A stretch of DNA of 64,000 nt, taken from positions 686,128 to 750,127 of the forward strand of contig BPIC01000001.1 of the NCBI GenBank assembly GCA_026003895.1, read 5' to 3'. Of this stretch, positions 10,374 through 18,914 are shown piece after piece. This DNA comes from Dehalococcoidia bacterium (GTDB lineage: Bacteria > Chloroflexota > Dehalococcoidia > SpSt-223). A program made the translations under genes and the position numbers. Positions within the stretch are counted from its first letter, which is position 1; each line of letters begins with the position of its first letter. The notes beneath the pieces were generated by a model. It saw nothing but the letters and a program-made list of their open reading frames with translations, had not been told where the DNA came from and searched no databases.

Positions 10374-11326
10374 TCGCGCACCGTCAGGATGTCTGGGTTG
10401 GCAATCAGCCAGTCGAGCGTTCGGATGACACCTTCCCGAATCGACAGTTTCGGCCTCCAACCGAGGGCGCGGATGCGCCGCGTGTCGAGGAAGATAAATG
10501 GGCTATCGCCGACCCAGCCGCGATCGCCCCCAGTGTAGGAGATCGTTGGTGCGACACCGAGCCGTTCGCTGATCCAGCGGACCGAGTCGTTCACTTCGCA
10601 GTATTCGTCGGTCCCGAGGTTGTAGATGTTCACTCGGTCTTGAGCGCGTTCGATGGTCAAGAGCATCGCATCGATGCAATCCTGCACGTACAGGTACGAC
10701 TTGCGCTGCTTGCCATTGCCGAGCACTTCGAGCCGCGTCGGGTCGGCGCGCAACTTCCGATAAAAGTCGAAGACGTGGCCGTGGGTGTAGCGCTCGCCAA
10801 GGATCGAGACGAAGCGGAAGATGTAGGCCTGAAAGTCGAATCCTTCGCAATAGGCGGTGATCAGCGCTTCGCCCGCGACCTTGGAAGCGCCGTAGAGCGA
10901 TGTCTGGATGGGGAATGGCGCGTCTTCGGGTGCGGGGATCACCGTTGCATCACCGTAGACCGAGCCAGTCGAGGAGAAGGCGATCCGGCGGACGCCGGCT
11001 GCCCGCATCGCTTCGAGAACGTTGAACGTCGCGATGGTGTTCTGCTCGAGATCTTTGCTCGGGTGCTCGGTGCCATGGCGCACGTCGGCGTTCGCGGCGA
11101 GGTGGGCGACGAAATCGACCCCGTGCATGGCAGCCGTCAGGCGCTCGCGGTCGAGCACGTCGGCGGTCACAAGGGTACAACGGGGCGATTCCGCAGCGGC
11201 TTGCAAGAAGCGGCGCTGTCCGGTGGAGAAATTATCGTAAACGACAACCTCATGGCCGTCGGCGAGAAGCCGGTCGACGAGAGTGCTCCCGATGAAGCCC
11301 GCGCCGCCGGTGACCAGCCACTTCAC
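10370..11326 (-). CDS. NAD-dependent nucleotide-sugar epimerase/dehydratase
   Basis: A 318-residue extended SDR. It shows GGAGFIGSTL for NAD binding, HLAANADVR, SSTGSVYGD and the catalytic YGASK, followed by the RFVSILGERYTHG region typical of UDP-glucose 4-epimerase relatives. It overlaps both neighbours by 4 nt (ATGA junctions), so the locus is tightly coupled. It resembles but is distinct from the galE at 34923. The exact sugar (galactose, glucuronate or a heptose derivative) cannot be told. Confidence 0.88.
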   Translation of the reverse strand: MKWLVTGGAGFIGSTLVDRLLADGHEVVVYDNFSTGQRRFLQAAAESPRCTLVTADVLDRERLTAAMHGVDFVAHLAANADVRHGTEHPSKDLEQNTIATFNVLEAMRAAGVRRIAFSSTGSVYGDATVIPAPEDAPFPIQTSLYGASKVAGEALITAYCEGFDFQAYIFRFVSILGERYTHGHVFDFYRKLRADPTRLEVLGNGKQRKSYLYVQDCIDAMLLTIERAQDRVNIYNLGTDEYCEVNDSVRWISERLGVAPTISYTGGDRGWVGDSPFIFLDTRRIRALGWRPKLSIREGVIRTLDWLIANPDILTVRE

Positions 11327-12810
11327 GATCCTGTCCCGCGCAGAACGACCAGCGCTGTTCGAAACAGGATCTTGAGATCGAGCCAGAGCGACCAGTTATC
11401 GATGTATTCCAAGTCCATGCGTACCCAATCGTCGAAGTTATTGATCGAGTTGCGGCCTCGCACTTGCCACAAACATGTAATGCCGGGGCGAATGCTCAGC
11501 TTGCGCTTGTGCCAAAACTCGTAGCGCTCGAGCTCGTGCGGCCCCGCAGGGCGCGGACCAACCAAGCTCATATGGCCTTGCAGCACGGTCCAGAGCTGCG
11601 GCAGTTCGTTGATATCGAATTTCCGCAGCCACTTGCCGAGGGGAGTCACGCGCGGGTCGTTCTTGATCTTGAAAACTGGACCGCTCATCTCGTTGAGGCT
11701 GGCGAGCTTCTCTTTCGCCTCATCGCCGGCGGTCATGGTGGTGAACTTCCAGCTCTTGAAGCGGACGCCGTTCTGCCCAACGACGTGCCAAGGGTAGAAC
11801 ACCGGGAGATGCGGCGTGGTGAGCTTGATCAGAATCGCCGTCACCAAGAAGACGGGCGAAAGGAGCACCAACAAGAGCGATGCGATCACAATGTCGAACA
11901 TGCGCTTGATAAACAGATCTTCCGAGTTGAACTTCGGCGGCTGCAGGATGACGGCTGGCAGGTGGAGCGGCTCGTTGTGATAGACCAGCCGAAGCGAGTG
12001 CCGCTCGGCGGAGGTGAGCGCTTCGGGAATCACCCACAGCAAGACGCCAATGTAATCGCAGGCGCGAATCACCGGTCCGATCCAGCTTCCGCCGTGCGCC
12101 GGGTGCATCACGAATACTTGGTGGGTCGGCTTGGTGATGAGGATGTCGTTCACGTCCTCGACATCGCCAAGACAGGGAATCGTCACTCCATCGTACGTGA
12201 GGGGTGGCTGGTCCGGCCGAACGCGGAGGTAGCCCAAAATGACGTACTCGGTCGGCGACGTGCTTTCCGACAAATATCGAACCAGCCACGTTAGGCCCTC
12301 ATGTTCGCCGATGAGGAGAACGCTGCGAGCGTAGTAGCCTGCGGCTTTGCGCCGCCGAAAGTAATTCCGGAAGATGATGCGGGAACCGGCGAATGCCGCC
12401 GCCGTCAACCCGGCGAAGGTGGCAAGGAACAGCCGGTTCGAGTCGGCCGAGCGAAAGGCGAGCAATACCAGCGCGATCAGCCCAAGGCCGACGACAGACG
12501 CGGCGACCGAGCCGAGGAGAATGCGGGTGTACGACTGGTCGAGCAGAGGCCGGTAGTTGCCGCAGACGGACAACGTGATCAAGGCGACGATTGCGAAAGT
12601 CGGTAGGATCCAAAGCAACTCGGTGACAGGAGGCAAATACCACGGATACGGCAGTGCGCGTGTCAGCTCGGCGGGAAGGAGGCTCCCAAGCTGGGGGCCG
12701 ACCACCGGCGCGGCGGCGTTGTAGATTCGGCGCGCCGCCAAGTAGGCGAGCGCGAAGGCGATGCCGATGGCAATCAGGTCGAGGCCCCAAAAGACCCGCC
12801 GCGGTATCAC
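11323..12810 (-). CDS. Polyprenyl-phosphate sugar-1-phosphate transferase
   Basis: A 495-residue membrane enzyme that starts glycan assembly by moving a sugar phosphate onto undecaprenyl phosphate. There are about five N-terminal membrane helices, a central CoA-binding-like domain, and a C-terminal bacterial sugar-transferase domain. The latter has FKIKNDPRVTPLG, LRKFDINELPQL, SLVGPRPAG and IRPGITCLWQV. It is the first gene of the minus-strand glycan operon. The start is GTG 12810 with a weak GGACGG upstream. The priming sugar is unknown. Confidence 0.92.
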   Translation of the reverse strand: MIPRRVFWGLDLIAIGIAFALAYLAARRIYNAAAPVVGPQLGSLLPAELTRALPYPWYLPPVTELLWILPTFAIVALITLSVCGNYRPLLDQSYTRILLGSVAASVVGLGLIALVLLAFRSADSNRLFLATFAGLTAAAFAGSRIIFRNYFRRRKAAGYYARSVLLIGEHEGLTWLVRYLSESTSPTEYVILGYLRVRPDQPPLTYDGVTIPCLGDVEDVNDILITKPTHQVFVMHPAHGGSWIGPVIRACDYIGVLLWVIPEALTSAERHSLRLVYHNEPLHLPAVILQPPKFNSEDLFIKRMFDIVIASLLLVLLSPVFLVTAILIKLTTPHLPVFYPWHVVGQNGVRFKSWKFTTMTAGDEAKEKLASLNEMSGPVFKIKNDPRVTPLGKWLRKFDINELPQLWTVLQGHMSLVGPRPAGPHELERYEFWHKRKLSIRPGITCLWQVRGRNSINNFDDWVRMDLEYIDNWSLWLDLKILFRTALVVLRGTGS

Positions 12811-13163
12811 CAGAACCGTCCAGTCCGGGGCTGCCAGCGCCGTCCATCACGGCGGCATTCTCGCCACACCCCTCTGTCCTCTCCTGACGACTCGCGACCG
12901 CAGACGCCGCGAGACTGGTCGACCGCCGAACCGAGGCGCGTCGCCCGACGTCCGCTCGCTTGCTCGGACCGTGGGCACCCGAAGTATATCGAGCACAAAA
13001 ACGCCTGACGAGTCGACATCCCGCGACGATTGACACGTTGTCAGATGCTACGACTTCCCGTTGTCGCCTGCGACCGACGATGCTACGCTATGGTCGCTTC
13101 CGGATGTCGGCGGACGCTCCCCGACGCGCACCCCGGAGGTCGAGTTTAGGAAATGGTGACCGG
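12811..13163. promoter_or_regulatory. Divergent intergenic region of the heptose/glycan locus
   Basis: These 353 bp separate the divergent sugar transferase and gmhA genes and must carry both promoters. On the plus strand the best candidate is TTGTCG (13061) spaced 17 nt from TACGCT (13084), with an extended TGC before the -10. A perfect TTGACA is also present at 13030 but has no good partner. I see no clear minus-strand promoter and no convincing small gene. Confidence 0.4.
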
Positions 13164-13787
13164 GTGAGCGCAGCCATTCAGCACTATCTGACGGCAGTCG
13201 AGGCCGCGCAACGCTCGCTCGACGCCGCCGCGATCGCTGCCGCCGCCGACCTTATCGCCGACGCGCGCGAGCGCGGGGCGACGGTCTTCATCTGCGGCAA
13301 CGGCGGCAGCGCAGCGACCGCCTCTCACTTCGCGACCGACTTGCAGAAGTCCACTCGCGCTGGCGGCCAACCGCCGGTTCGTGCCGTTGCGCTCACCGAC
13401 AACGTCAGTGTCCTCACCGCCTGGGCGAACGACACCGAGTACGCGCGAGTCTTCGCGGAACCGCTGGCGACGTTCGCGCGTCCCGGCGACGTGCTCATTG
13501 CCATCAGCGCCAGCGGCAACTCGCCGAACGTCCTCGAGGCGGTTGCGACGGCCAACGCACTCGGTGTCACCGTCGTTGGACTGACGGGGTTTGACGGCGG
13601 AACGCTCCGCGAACGCGCAGCGATCTCCGTCCATGTGCCCGTGCCGTCCTATGAGATCGCCGAAGATGTGCATCACATGGTCTGTCACATCATTACGAGC
13701 CTGCTCAAGACCGGTCAGGCTGGTGCGGCTGCCCGGCGGATCGCTTCCGGCGTCGATGAAGGGTCGCTCTCGGGCGCGAGCGCATGA
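13164..13787 (+). CDS. gmhA: Phosphoheptose isomerase-like SIS-domain protein
   Basis: A 207-residue SIS-domain protein resembling sedoheptulose-7-phosphate isomerase, which makes D-glycero-manno-heptose 7-phosphate. Visible features are the phosphosugar loops FICGNGGSAATASHFATDL and AISASGNSPNVLEA, and the metal or acid/base region EIAEDVHHMVCH near the C-terminus. The start GTG 13164 places the SIS domain at the usual distance, and AGGA lies about 12 nt upstream. It is divergent from the operon containing the GmhB-transaldolase fusion, which would supply its substrate and use its product after kinase action. It overlaps the next gene as ATGA. Confidence 0.88.
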   Translation: MSAAIQHYLTAVEAAQRSLDAAAIAAAADLIADARERGATVFICGNGGSAATASHFATDLQKSTRAGGQPPVRAVALTDNVSVLTAWANDTEYARVFAEPLATFARPGDVLIAISASGNSPNVLEAVATANALGVTVVGLTGFDGGTLRERAAISVHVPVPSYEIAEDVHHMVCHIITSLLKTGQAGAAARRIASGVDEGSLSGASA

Positions 13788-14599
13788 CCGGCGCTCGTCG
13801 CTTCGGCGAGCTCGGGCGCACTCTCGCTGTCGTCGCCCGAAACCTGCTTCTCGGTGGCAATGTGGCGGCGTTGCGTCTCGCGCACCAGCCACGCGCCCTC
13901 ATCAATTATGTTAACGAGAACCTCTTTCTCTTTCAGACCCTTGCTGATCGCCGCCCCCTTCCGCAGCGCTCGGTGTTCGACGCGCTCAATGCCCCGCGCG
14001 ACGTGACGATCCGCCTCGCGAACCCGCCGACCGGCGCGTGGTTCCACGCCATCGCCTCCTACGCGATCGACATCGTCAGCCTTTGTCTGCTGACGCGGGT
14101 CCTGCAGCCCAAGGTGATCTTCGAAATTGGGACCCTTCAGGGGTACACCGCACTGCACTTCGCGTTGAACGCCCCCGAGGACGCCACGGTCTACACGCTC
14201 GATCTGCCGCGCGGCTACGATGGCCGCGTCCAGCTTGCGACGACGGTAGTCGACGATGAGCATATCCGCTCCTCGGTCCAGACCCAGCGCTATGTCTTCG
14301 ATGGGTATCCGGAAGCGGCAAAGATCCACTGTCTCTTCGGGGACAGCGCCACCTTCGACTTCACGCCGTTTCATGGCCGCGTCGACCTCTTCTTTATCGA
14401 CGGCGCCCACTCCTACGAATACGTCCGCTCCGACACGCTGAACGCCTTGAAGTGCTGCCGTCCCGGCTCGGTGATTGCGTGGCACGACTTCGGCCGCGTC
14501 GGCGTCAATGGCGTCTCACGCTGGTTGGCGCAATTGGCCCGCAAATACGACGTCGTTGCGACGCCCGGCGGCTCCCTCGCTTACCTCGTCGTCAAGTAG
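13784..14599 (+). CDS. Class I SAM-dependent methyltransferase
   Basis: A 271-residue methyltransferase of the Methyltransf_24 type. The SAM-binding motif is VIFEIGTLQGYTALHFA (about 107-124). It is followed by the acidic motif VYTLDLPRG and the later DLFFIDGAHSYEYV and VIAWHDFG elements that mark this family. It is coupled to gmhA by an ATGA overlap. A role in O-methylating a sugar of the same glycan is a reasonable inference. Natural-product methyltransferases share this fold, so the substrate is open. Confidence 0.85.
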   Translation: MTGARRFGELGRTLAVVARNLLLGGNVAALRLAHQPRALINYVNENLFLFQTLADRRPLPQRSVFDALNAPRDVTIRLANPPTGAWFHAIASYAIDIVSLCLLTRVLQPKVIFEIGTLQGYTALHFALNAPEDATVYTLDLPRGYDGRVQLATTVVDDEHIRSSVQTQRYVFDGYPEAAKIHCLFGDSATFDFTPFHGRVDLFFIDGAHSYEYVRSDTLNALKCCRPGSVIAWHDFGRVGVNGVSRWLAQLARKYDVVATPGGSLAYLVVK

Positions 14600-15356
14600 C
14601 TGCGGGGAACGGCGGCGTCAACGCGAGGGGACACGATTATCAAGGATCCATCGATCGCGGATCACGCTTTCGCAAATGGTCGGATAACGCACGCCGTGGT
14701 TGCCAGCAGCTTCGAGCCCATTGGTCATCTCGTCGCGAAATGCGGCGATCGGCAGCCCGCCGAGGACGGACGCAACGGGTTGGGGAGGCACGGCATCGAC
14801 GGTGGCGAGCGAGGGTCTGGGAGGCTGGTGCGTTCCTTGCCATCGCCGATCGGCTCTACGTTCAACGAGCCCGCTACAGAAGCTGACCGAGGCCCGCGGG
14901 ACCGAGCCGAGTGCGTTCCAACCAGAACACGTCGATCGAATGCGCCGTGCCGCCACCATCGTCACCGTGCACGTCCCGAAGGAAGAAGACATCGAGTGTG
15001 CAGCAGGGCAACTGACGGCGCACGGCGGTCACACCATCCGCTGGTTCGGGATGTTTGCGATTCCCTCTCACCGGCAGTACCCCGCGACCGAGCGATCGCC
15101 GGCGACAATCCAGAAGTCGCAGGCGCCTCGGCTTCGCTAAGGCCGCGCAACGAAGGTCAGGCTGGTCGCTGGTGGCGTCCAGATCGCGGGCGTTGGCGCT
15201 TAGGGCGCGTTCACCAAACCGCTCGGCGCTGGCGCCCCGCGAAGCGGTTGCGCCAAGCTCGGCCCTAGCCGAACTCGGAAGACACAGCGCCAGAGGCGTG
15301 GGTCCGCCCAGAGCGCTTGTCAGACCTCGTAGGCTCTCCTCGCGAACAGCGCCGGT
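14600..15356. other. 757-bp stretch without an intact gene
   Basis: No reading frame here has normal start, domain and length together. Overlapping open frames exist on both strands, as expected for GC-rich DNA. One short plus-strand segment looks like the end of a known protein type and is listed separately. The rest appears to be decayed or non-coding sequence between the methyltransferase and the 3' end of metH. Confidence 0.5.
14925..15080 (+). pseudogene. Possible remnant of a general-stress-type protein
   Basis: The segment reading TIVTVHVPKEEDIECA, followed by TAHGGHTIRWFG, resembles the C-terminal repeat of small general-stress proteins. In these a beta strand and helix end in a HGA-x-D-x-R-Y-F-G-like pattern. 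No N-terminal glycine-zipper membrane region or start is visible upstream in any frame. I therefore read it as a fragment. The similarity is from memory of the family and is weak. Confidence 0.3.
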
Positions 15357-18300
15357 TTAGCGACCATCGCGAATCGCGTAGTAGATGGCCTCGGGGTGAT
15401 GAATGACGAGCGCCGCCGTCGATTGCTCTGGGTCGAGCTGGAACGCCTCGGTGAGCGAGACGCCGATTGCCTCGCCGGGGAGGATCCGAAAGAGGATCGC
15501 TTGCTCGGCGAGGTCCGGACAGGCGGGATACCCCCAACTGTAGCGGCGGCCGGTCTCGGCGCCGATTCCGAGTTCGGCCTTGATCCGGCGGTGCGTCCAT
15601 TCCGCCAGCCCTTCGGCGACCTGCACGCTTAGACCGTGGATATACAGCATGTCGCTGTACTCCCCGGCCCGCTGAAGTTGATTGACGTACTCTGACGCGC
15701 CGTGACCGGCGGTGACGATCTGAAGCGGCAACACGTCGTAGCGGCCGCTTGCCCGGTCGGCAAGGTAGTCGGCGAGGCAAAGATGGCGCTCGTCTGGCTG
15801 GCGCGGGAAGGTGAAACGGCCGAGCTCGCGTGTCCGGTCGGCTGGATCGTAGACGATCACCTGCTGGCCGTCGGCTTGGCACGGGTAATAGCCGTAGATG
15901 ACGGCCGGCGCCAACCAGCCCTCGGTCTCGGCGCGGCGTTGGAGTGTTGCAAGCAACGGCTGGAACTCTTCAGCGATTAGCCGGTCCCAGTCTGCCCCTT
16001 TCGCTTTGGCGCCGCCCCAGTGCAATCGGAACAGCGTGTTCAGGTCCAGAAGCGGCCACACTTCGGCGAGTGGCACATTCCGAACGATGCGATGACCCCA
16101 GAAAGGAGGAGTCGGCGGCGTCTCCAGCGGACGCACCGTCGAGCGCGGCAGATCGGGGCGGATCACCGGGCGGTCGTCGGTCCCGGCTATCCCGGAGCGG
16201 CCGTCCGCGAGCGCCGCCTCGCGCTGGATTTGCTCGATCAGCGCCGGCCGCCTCGTCTCGTCGGTCAGTTGGTCCATTACTTCCAGGCCTTCGAAAGCGT
16301 CTTTGCAGTAGAACACGCCGGGAGCGTATCTCGTGCCGTCCTCTAGCGTCAGGATGCGCCGCCCGAATGCCCGGTTAATCGATGCGCCGCCGATCAGCAC
16401 CGGGATCTTCAACCCGCGACGGTGTAACTCGTTGACGGTCAGGGGCATCTGCTTCGAGGTCGAAACGAGCAGCGCAGAGAGGCCAATGGCGTCGGCTCCG
16501 ACCTCGACCGCCCGGTCGATGATCGTGTTGACCGGCACCTGTTTGCCGAGGTTGTAGACCGTGTAGCCGTTGTTCGTCAGGATGGTGTCGACCAAGTTCT
16601 TGCCGATGTCGTGGACATCCCCGTAGACCGTCGCAAGGACGACCTTCCCTTTGCTCGTTCCTTCCTTCTTTTCGAGGTACTGCTCAAGGTGGGCTACCGC
16701 CTTCTTCATCACCTCAGCGGACTGAAGAACGAAGGGAAGGATCAGCTCGCCGGCGCCGAACTTGTCGCCGACGTCCTTCATCGCGGGCAGCAACACCTCA
16801 TTCAGGACCGCAACCGCCGAGCGGCGGGTTAGCGCTTCATCGATGAGCGCCTCGATCCCCTCTTTCTTGCGGTGGAGGATCTGCCAGTGAATGCGCTCCT
16901 CGGTTGTCATCCCCTCGGTTGGGTCGGCCGCAGGGCCGGCGGTCGTCGCGGTGACGTGCTCGAAATGCTCGATAAACCGGGCGAGGGCATCCGGCCGGCG
17001 GTCGAAGATGAGATCGTCGGCCAGCTCGCGCTCCTCGGCCGGTATCTCGGCGTAGGGTGTCACCTCGGCTGGGTGCACCATTGCCAGATCGAGCCCGTAC
17101 TGAACGGCGTGATAGAGAAAGACGCTGTTCAGCACCGCTCGGGCCGCTGCCTTGAGGCCGAACGAGACATTGGAGACCCCGAGGCTGGTGTAGACGCCCG
17201 GCAAGCTCGTCTTAATCGCCTTAATCCCCTCGAGGGTGGCGATCGCCGAGCGGCGAAACTCCTCTTCACCGGTGGCGAGCGTAAAGGTCAGGGCATCGAA
17301 GATCAGCCAGTCCGGCGGGATGCCGTATTCCTCAGTGGCGATCTGGTGGATCCGGCGCGCGATGGCAAGCTTGCGCTCGGCCGTCTTCGCCATCCCCTCT
17401 TCGTCGATGGTGAGGGCGACCACCGCTGCGCCGTGCTCGATGACGAGGGGCAGCACCGCATCGATCCGGCCCCGGCCGTTTTCGAGGTTGATCGAGTTGA
17501 TGATCGCGCGGCCGGGATAGTTCTTGAGCGCCGCTTCGACGACGTTCGCCTCGGTGGTGTCGATCATCAAGGGCGCGTCGACGCCCATGTGCAATTTGCG
17601 GACGGCGGCGACCATCTGCTGCTCTTCGTCCGAGCGCTCGGTAACGGCGACACAGAGGTCGAGGGCATGTGCGCCGCCCTCGACCTGCTCGCGGGCGATA
17701 GTCAGCAGGCCGTCGTAGTCATCCGCCAGCACCATCCGCTTGACGCGGCGCGACCCCTGGGTGTTCACCCGTTCGCCAATGATGAGCGGGCGCGGCTCCT
17801 GATCGAGCGGCACCATCTTGATGGCAGAAGAGATCGCCGGCACGGGGCGTGCCCGACGCGGCTTCGGTCGAATGCCGGCCGCCATCTCAGCGAGCAGCCG
17901 AATGTGCTCCGGCGTCGATCCGCAGCAGCCGCCGATCGCGTTGACCCCGAATTCGCGGGCGAAGCTCAGCAGCGCCTCGGCCATCGGCTCGGGCTCCATT
18001 GGGTAACAGGCGCGGCCGTTGACGTTGATCGGCAGGCCGGCGTTTGGGATGACCGAGATCGGCCGACTGGAAAACTCCGCGAGATAGCGGACTGGCTCGC
18101 GCATGTAGTCCGGGCCAGTTGAGCAATTCAGCCCGATGACGTCGACCGGCAGCGCTTCGAGCGTGGTGAGCGCCGCGCCGATGTCCGTGCCGAGCAGCAT
18201 CCGGCCGTTGGTATCAAGCGTCACCTGCACCTGCACTGGCACCCAGCGGCCCGACTCGCGAAAGTACCGGGTGATGCCGGTAACGGCGGCCTTCGCTTCG

Positions 18301-18836
18301 AGGATGTCCTGTACCGTTTCGATGAGCAACAGGTCACAGCCCCCGTCGAGCAGGGCGCGCGCTTGCTCAGCGAAAATGTCGGCAAGTTCGTCGAAGGTAA
18401 TGGCCGAGAGGCTTGGGTCGTCGGAAGACGGCAGCATGCCCGTCGGCCCCAGCGATCCGGCAACGAAGCGTGGCCGCGACGGGGTGGAGAACTCGTCGGC
18501 GACGCGGCGGGCAAGCTGGGCAGCTCGGAAATTGACCTCGTAGACGCGATCGCCCAAGCCATACTCAGCGAGCTTCAGCCGGCTGCCGCCGAAGGTGTTC
18601 GTTTCCACCACATCCGCGCCAGCGGCAAGAAAGGAGCGGTGGATCTCTTCAATGACATCCGGCCGGGTGATGACGAGGTAGTCGTTTGCCCCCTCCAACC
18701 CGCCAAAGTCGGCAGCGGTCAGCTCCCGATCTTGGATCGATGTCCCCATCGCCCCATCGAAAACGACGACGCGCTCGGCGAGCGCATCGAGGTAGGGGCT
18801 GGACTTGGTGAACGGTCGAGAGCGTTGCGCAAGCAT
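15357..18836 (-). CDS. metH: Cobalamin-dependent methionine synthase
   Basis: An 1159-residue enzyme that methylates homocysteine from 5-methyltetrahydrofolate through cobalamin. All four modules are visible: a homocysteine domain (1-310, with the zinc-binding GGCCGSTPEH), and a pterin-binding domain (about 340-600, GERVNTQGSR). Then come the B12 cap and Rossmann domains (about 640-870, DVHDIGKNLVDTI) and the reactivation domain (about 920-1159, RYSWGYPACPDL). The length matches the full-size family. The start is ATG 18836, because GGAGG lies five bases upstream. A GTG two codons earlier would overlap that site. The ribosome site is partly inside a small hairpin. Confidence 0.97.
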   Translation of the reverse strand: MLAQRSRPFTKSSPYLDALAERVVVFDGAMGTSIQDRELTAADFGGLEGANDYLVITRPDVIEEIHRSFLAAGADVVETNTFGGSRLKLAEYGLGDRVYEVNFRAAQLARRVADEFSTPSRPRFVAGSLGPTGMLPSSDDPSLSAITFDELADIFAEQARALLDGGCDLLLIETVQDILEAKAAVTGITRYFRESGRWVPVQVQVTLDTNGRMLLGTDIGAALTTLEALPVDVIGLNCSTGPDYMREPVRYLAEFSSRPISVIPNAGLPINVNGRACYPMEPEPMAEALLSFAREFGVNAIGGCCGSTPEHIRLLAEMAAGIRPKPRRARPVPAISSAIKMVPLDQEPRPLIIGERVNTQGSRRVKRMVLADDYDGLLTIAREQVEGGAHALDLCVAVTERSDEEQQMVAAVRKLHMGVDAPLMIDTTEANVVEAALKNYPGRAIINSINLENGRGRIDAVLPLVIEHGAAVVALTIDEEGMAKTAERKLAIARRIHQIATEEYGIPPDWLIFDALTFTLATGEEEFRRSAIATLEGIKAIKTSLPGVYTSLGVSNVSFGLKAAARAVLNSVFLYHAVQYGLDLAMVHPAEVTPYAEIPAEERELADDLIFDRRPDALARFIEHFEHVTATTAGPAADPTEGMTTEERIHWQILHRKKEGIEALIDEALTRRSAVAVLNEVLLPAMKDVGDKFGAGELILPFVLQSAEVMKKAVAHLEQYLEKKEGTSKGKVVLATVYGDVHDIGKNLVDTILTNNGYTVYNLGKQVPVNTIIDRAVEVGADAIGLSALLVSTSKQMPLTVNELHRRGLKIPVLIGGASINRAFGRRILTLEDGTRYAPGVFYCKDAFEGLEVMDQLTDETRRPALIEQIQREAALADGRSGIAGTDDRPVIRPDLPRSTVRPLETPPTPPFWGHRIVRNVPLAEVWPLLDLNTLFRLHWGGAKAKGADWDRLIAEEFQPLLATLQRRAETEGWLAPAVIYGYYPCQADGQQVIVYDPADRTRELGRFTFPRQPDERHLCLADYLADRASGRYDVLPLQIVTAGHGASEYVNQLQRAGEYSDMLYIHGLSVQVAEGLAEWTHRRIKAELGIGAETGRRYSWGYPACPDLAEQAILFRILPGEAIGVSLTEAFQLDPEQSTAALVIHHPEAIYYAIRDGR

Positions 18837-18841
18837 GAGCA

Positions 18842-18860
18842 CCTCCGCCGGATAGGCGGA
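18842..18860 (-). promoter_or_regulatory. Hairpin covering the metH ribosome-binding site
   Basis: In the transcript, TCCGCC pairs with GGCGGA across a 5-nt loop, and the GGAGG ribosome site begins inside the downstream arm. The stem is a perfect 6 bp. It could reduce initiation until it is melted. No full cobalamin or SAM riboswitch is recognisable in the 78 bp before metH. Confidence 0.35.
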
Positions 18861-18914
18861 CCATCGTCCAATAATACCGGTCGGTCGGTGCCCGATCCAC
18901 GCGCTGGCGCTTGC

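Noticed and set aside
14618-14992. Minus-strand frame of 124 codons in the decayed region
   Set aside because: It has no start signal or recognisable motif, and it overlaps a better protein-like segment on the other strand.
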